From: Bin5 sp965218625
GTDB lineage: Bacteria; Chloroflexota; Anaerolineae; Caldilineales; Caldilineaceae
DNA: 64,000 nt
Reading direction: 5' to 3'
NCBI GenBank assembly: GCA_965218625.1
Contig: CBDCLG010000011.1
Span: 79,046-143,045, forward strand
In this document: one piece after another, positions 60,976 to 64,000 of the stretch
Numbering within the stretch: position 1 is the stretch's first letter
Layout: each line of letters opens with the position of its first letter
Notes under the pieces: model-generated
What the model saw: the letters and a program-made list of their open reading frames with translations, nothing else
Told to the model about the DNA's origin: nothing
The model's database searches: none
Made by a program: the position numbers and the translations under genes

Positions 60976-62547
60976 ATGAAACTTGCCATTCTATTCATGG
61001 CGCTAATGCTGGCGGCCTGCGTACCCATACACCCAGAAGAGATTTCCGATGCTTCACCGGGGGAAGAGGAATACAAAGAGGTAGCGAACGTCGCAGGCTG
61101 GGGGCTAGTCCAGGTCTCGGACGGAGCGTGGAACAAACATAGAGCGGTTGACGGCGACTCGAATACCTGGTGGTCTGCCCACGATGTCGCCCCCCAGTGG
61201 CTCGAAGTAGAGCTCGAAGATCCCTACCTTGTGGAGCGCGTGGAGTTTTCCGTCTCGCAAGTGAGGCCAGGGCCGGCGGCGTATGAGATCACCTTGAAAG
61301 ATGGCGCGGGAGAGACCGTTTTCGAGCGGGAGCTCGCCAGCTCTTCGACCTCTGACGGGGACACGTTTGTGGTGGATGTCGAGCCTCCAAAGCATGCCAC
61401 CAGTGTACGGATAGTGGCCAAACGACACGAGGGCTGGGTAGCATATCGTGAAGTGCGAATCGTCGCCCGTCTCGATTTCCCCATATTGTCCGAGAAACTA
61501 CTGGTCACAGGCCTGAATCAACCTGTTTTCCTGACGCACGCTGGGGACGGCAGCGGGCGCCTGTTTGTGCTCGAAAGGGAGGGGCGAGTTCGCATAATCA
61601 AGGATGGCGTTCTCCTGGAAACGCCATTCCTGGACATTTCCCACAAGTTGTCCACTCGACATCATCATGGCCTCCTCGGGTTGGCCTTCCCGTCAGACTA
61701 TGGCGAACATGGCCGCTTCTACGTGACCTATACAAGCAGCGATAGCCAGAACACGATCAGCCGGTTTGCCGTAGGTCCCCATCTCGGCATCGCCGACCCT
61801 GCAAGCGAGGAGGTCCTTTTGGCTTTCGAACAGCCTGGAGGCACACACACTGCCGGTACGATCGCGTTCGGACCCAAAGACGGATACCTCTACGTCGCCG
61901 TCGGCGACGGATATGAGAAAGGGGAAGAGTCAAGGGCTCAGAGTTCCCGTATCTTGTTGGGTAAGATTCTTCGTATCGACGTTGGTTCCCACTCAGGCCC
62001 TTACACAGTGCCGCCCGACAATCCCTTCGCGGGAAGTCCAGATTATGCGGCGGAAATCTGGGCGCTGGGCTTAAGAAATCCATGGGGCTTTGCCTTTGAC
62101 CGTCTGAGCGGCGACCTGTTCATTTCTGACTCAGGGGAGAACGAACGAGAGGAGGTTAACTTTCAGCCGGCTGGCAGCGGAGGGGGCGAGAACTACGGCT
62201 GGCCCCACTGGGAAGGTGACCTGTGCAGAGGGTCATGCGAGTTGGAAAATTTGAGACTGCCGGTCATGACGTATGACACACATGGGAGGGAATTTGGTTG
62301 CGCTGTTGTCGGCGGCGCGGTCTACAATGGTCAGTTTATTTACGCTGACTTTTGCACAGGCAAAATCTGGGCATTGGGGATTACCGACCAATCGGAAGGG
62401 AAATCCGAAATTGTAACTCAGCTAAGCGTCCCGATCAGCAGTATAGGCGCCGATGAGGCGGGCAACGTATATGCGGTTGGCTATGCAACCGGTAGCATCT
62501 ACGAATTGGTTGACGAGTCGTCAGCCTGGGGCCGTTCAACAGATTGA
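60976..62547 (+). CDS. PQQ-type sugar dehydrogenase lipoprotein with F5/8-type C domain
   Basis: A 523-residue lipoprotein, signal 'LAILFMALMLAAC'. Residues about 40-165 are a discoidin-like carbohydrate-binding domain ('AVDGDSNTWWSAHDVAPQWLEVEL', cited as DGDSNTWWSAHDVAPQWLEV). Residues 170-515 are a glucose/sorbosone-dehydrogenase propeller: 'LNQPVFLTHAGDGSGRLFVLE', given as GDGSGRLFVLE, then 'HHHGLLGLAFPSDYGEHGRFYVTYT' with the catalytic-site His, 'LRNPWGFAFDRLSGDLFISDSG', and 'GGGENYGWPHWEG'. It oxidises a sugar outside the cytoplasm using PQQ. ATG 60976 follows GAGG. PQQ synthesis genes are not in the window. Confidence 0.85.
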   Translation: MKLAILFMALMLAACVPIHPEEISDASPGEEEYKEVANVAGWGLVQVSDGAWNKHRAVDGDSNTWWSAHDVAPQWLEVELEDPYLVERVEFSVSQVRPGPAAYEITLKDGAGETVFERELASSSTSDGDTFVVDVEPPKHATSVRIVAKRHEGWVAYREVRIVARLDFPILSEKLLVTGLNQPVFLTHAGDGSGRLFVLEREGRVRIIKDGVLLETPFLDISHKLSTRHHHGLLGLAFPSDYGEHGRFYVTYTSSDSQNTISRFAVGPHLGIADPASEEVLLAFEQPGGTHTAGTIAFGPKDGYLYVAVGDGYEKGEESRAQSSRILLGKILRIDVGSHSGPYTVPPDNPFAGSPDYAAEIWALGLRNPWGFAFDRLSGDLFISDSGENEREEVNFQPAGSGGGENYGWPHWEGDLCRGSCELENLRLPVMTYDTHGREFGCAVVGGAVYNGQFIYADFCTGKIWALGITDQSEGKSEIVTQLSVPISSIGADEAGNVYAVGYATGSIYELVDESSAWGRSTD

Positions 62548-62667
62548 GCCTGGGCAGAATGCGTCTCTTTCAGAGGCGAATGCGACCGCTCCGGTCCGGC
62601 TTGCAGTATTGTCCAACGGGGAGGAGAAATCCAGGAGGGAAATCTACCTTCCAGGGAACAGGATCTA

Positions 62668-64000
62668 ATGATGGCGAGTGCACAAGCCGACGCGCCTGAA
62701 GCTAGAAGCGAAACCGAACTGGTAGATACACGGCGGGCGATGGAGGAGACCTGGGCCGGCTCCCGGCCGGTGGACCCCCGGACCTACCCCTACTTCAATC
62801 CACCCTACCGCCTTCCATTTAAGCACATCGGCACGCAGAAGCAGCTGTTTCTGGACAACTACATCCTCGATGATCTGATTGACACAGAGCGCATCGTCCC
62901 GCGGCCGGACAAGGCCGAATCCCCTCTGATCCAGTACGACGACCTTCCCTGGGAGCGCTACCACTTCACCTGCGTCCCCGCCGCCGCCCTCCACGACCCG
63001 GACGACGGCCTGTTCAAAATGTGGTACAAGACGCTGTTGAGCGGCAACACGAACTCGTCCCAGGGCACCGAGGTCGTCCTCTGTTACGCCGAATCGGACG
63101 ACGCGCTCAACTGGCGCAAGCCAATGCGGGACGACTGCCAGCCATTCGAAGACTATGAGCGCACCAATATTGTCGTGCGCGACTTCGACAACGGCACCAT
63201 CGTCCTCAACCGCGACCAGAGCGACCCCGCGCGCAAATTCCTGGCCGTCTACAACCCGTCGATGGACGCCGTGCGCCGCGGCAATCGCGTCATGTCGCGC
63301 GTCGCCGCCTCGCCGGACGGGATCAGGTGGCATGTATTCAGCGACGATACGCCATTCCGCCATCACCACCAGATGCGCGTGATCTGGGATGAGGCCTATG
63401 GCAAGTGGGTCGGCTACTCCCAGGCCTCGCACGCTTTCGCCAGCCACCTGCACGTCCGCACCATCGGCCGCCAGGAGAGCGCCGACTTCATCAACTGGTC
63501 GCCCAAGGAGATCATCCTGTCCAGCGACTGGGACCCCGGCGTCGGTCCCCATGTTGAATTCCATACCATGTCGGTGCGCAAGGAGGGCGGCCTCTACATT
63601 GGCATCGTCGAGGAGGCGCACGGCGAACACCAGTGGTTGGTCAACCGCAACGGCAGCAACCAGCGCGATCAGTTCCATGTCAAAGCCGCGCTGTACGCCA
63701 GCCGTGACGGCCATCGGTTCTTTCGCGCCGATGGCTACCGGCCCTGGGCCGACAACGGGCCGCCCGGAAGCCAGGACTACGGCTACCTGGCCCATTCCGT
63801 ATCCGACTACCTATTGCATGACGGCCGCATGGTGATCGCCTACTCCGCCTTCCCGCACAAGCAGAGGGACACCAGGCCGTCAGGGCTGTCCAACCATGCG
63901 CCGCCCGGTTCGACCGAACTGTCCCGCCGCCACGTCGAAGAGTTGGAGCTTCACGGAATGGGCAGCCCGATGATGGACCACGTGCGGCGCGAGCTCTCGC
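62668..64000 (+). CDS. Five-bladed propeller glycosidase-like protein (partial, 3' end off window)
   Basis: At least 444 residues, open to the right edge. It is a close relative of the gene at 55513: 'IGTQKQLFLDNYILDDL', 'PDDGLFKMWYKT', 'LCYAESDDALNWRKPM', 'RVAASPDGIRWHVF', 'IGRQESADFINWSPKEIIL' and 'ALYASRDGHRFFRADGYRPW' are shared in the same order, cited by short cores. Repeats give a beta-propeller. ATG 62668 is followed by a second ATG; AGGATCT precedes both. No signal peptide is present, so the protein should be cytoplasmic. It probably acts on decorated sugars or binds them; catalytic residues are not certain. Confidence 0.72.
   Translation, partial: MMASAQADAPEARSETELVDTRRAMEETWAGSRPVDPRTYPYFNPPYRLPFKHIGTQKQLFLDNYILDDLIDTERIVPRPDKAESPLIQYDDLPWERYHFTCVPAAALHDPDDGLFKMWYKTLLSGNTNSSQGTEVVLCYAESDDALNWRKPMRDDCQPFEDYERTNIVVRDFDNGTIVLNRDQSDPARKFLAVYNPSMDAVRRGNRVMSRVAASPDGIRWHVFSDDTPFRHHHQMRVIWDEAYGKWVGYSQASHAFASHLHVRTIGRQESADFINWSPKEIILSSDWDPGVGPHVEFHTMSVRKEGGLYIGIVEEAHGEHQWLVNRNGSNQRDQFHVKAALYASRDGHRFFRADGYRPWADNGPPGSQDYGYLAHSVSDYLLHDGRMVIAYSAFPHKQRDTRPSGLSNHAPPGSTELSRRHVEELELHGMGSPMMDHVRRELS

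Noticed and set aside
1..64000. tRNA, rRNA and CRISPR arrays
   Set aside because: No T-loop/acceptor pairs, rRNA segments or regularly spaced short repeats were recognised by eye; a dedicated search could still find a tRNA.

Overview
The window is a GC-rich bacterial chromosome segment (low 60s % GC by eye). There is no rRNA, tRNA or CRISPR that I can recognise. Gene content (Gfo/Idh oxidoreductases, PhyH-type dioxygenases, a sulfatase, sugar-acid enzymes, NMT1- and Opp-type ABC importers) and the gene style (GTG/TTG starts, strong Shine-Dalgarno sites) would suit a free-living or host-associated Chloroflexota-like heterotroph. No marker gene settles the taxonomy, so this is a weak inference.

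Layout. 1-13.3 kb: housekeeping block on the minus strand. It holds a very long membrane protein running off the left edge (YfhO-like plus GT39-like), MgtE, a pyruvate/acetoin dehydrogenase E1 alpha, Cmk, a RluB-type pseudouridine synthase, a D,D-carboxypeptidase, SecF and SecD. 13.5-16.8 kb: a scar with an orphan phage-terminase-small-subunit-like gene, three 82-bp tandem repeats, a decayed IS3-family element and a 5'-truncated GH36-like glycosidase. 16.8-25.4 kb (plus strand): a rhamnonate-dehydratase-like enolase, an FAD monooxygenase, an SDR, a compact short transcription unit (promoter, 19-residue ORF, switchable hairpins, terminator), a cytochrome P450 behind a consensus promoter and palindromic operator, ThuA, Gfo/Idh and RtcB. 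25.4-34.4 kb (minus strand): DUF6295-like protein, dienelactone hydrolase, sulfatase, two nucleoside-phosphorylase-like proteins and an NMT1/SsuA-type ABC importer whose permease has an in-frame amber codon. 34.5-36.5 kb: an intact IS5-family element and a PhyH oxygenase. 37.2-41.3 kb: an Opp-type solute-binding protein and two permeases, without ATPases here. 41.4-42.9 kb: a lower-GC restriction-modification remnant (truncated ApaLI-like endonuclease plus intact methyltransferase). 43-50.6 kb: a sugar/sugar-acid catabolic run with three Gfo/Idh proteins, an Ldh2-type dehydrogenase, a frameshifted sialidase-like protein and an HpcH-type aldolase. 50.6-64 kb: paired small membrane proteins, beta-propeller proteins, two PhyH oxygenases, a probable UGA-containing selenoprotein of the UGSC family, a PQQ-type sugar dehydrogenase lipoprotein, and a propeller glycosidase-like gene running off the right edge.

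How it works together. Most of the accessory part looks like uptake and oxidation of sugars, sugar acids, sulfated or decorated glycans and nucleoside-like compounds. Lipoprotein binding proteins feed ABC permeases, and cytoplasmic Gfo/Idh, Ldh2, enolase-superfamily and aldolase enzymes process the products.

The strongest unusual signals are two. One is the UGA codon with a SECIS-like hairpin inside the UGSC gene at 57.2-58.9 kb. The other is the self-contained small transcription unit at 20.28-20.45 kb.
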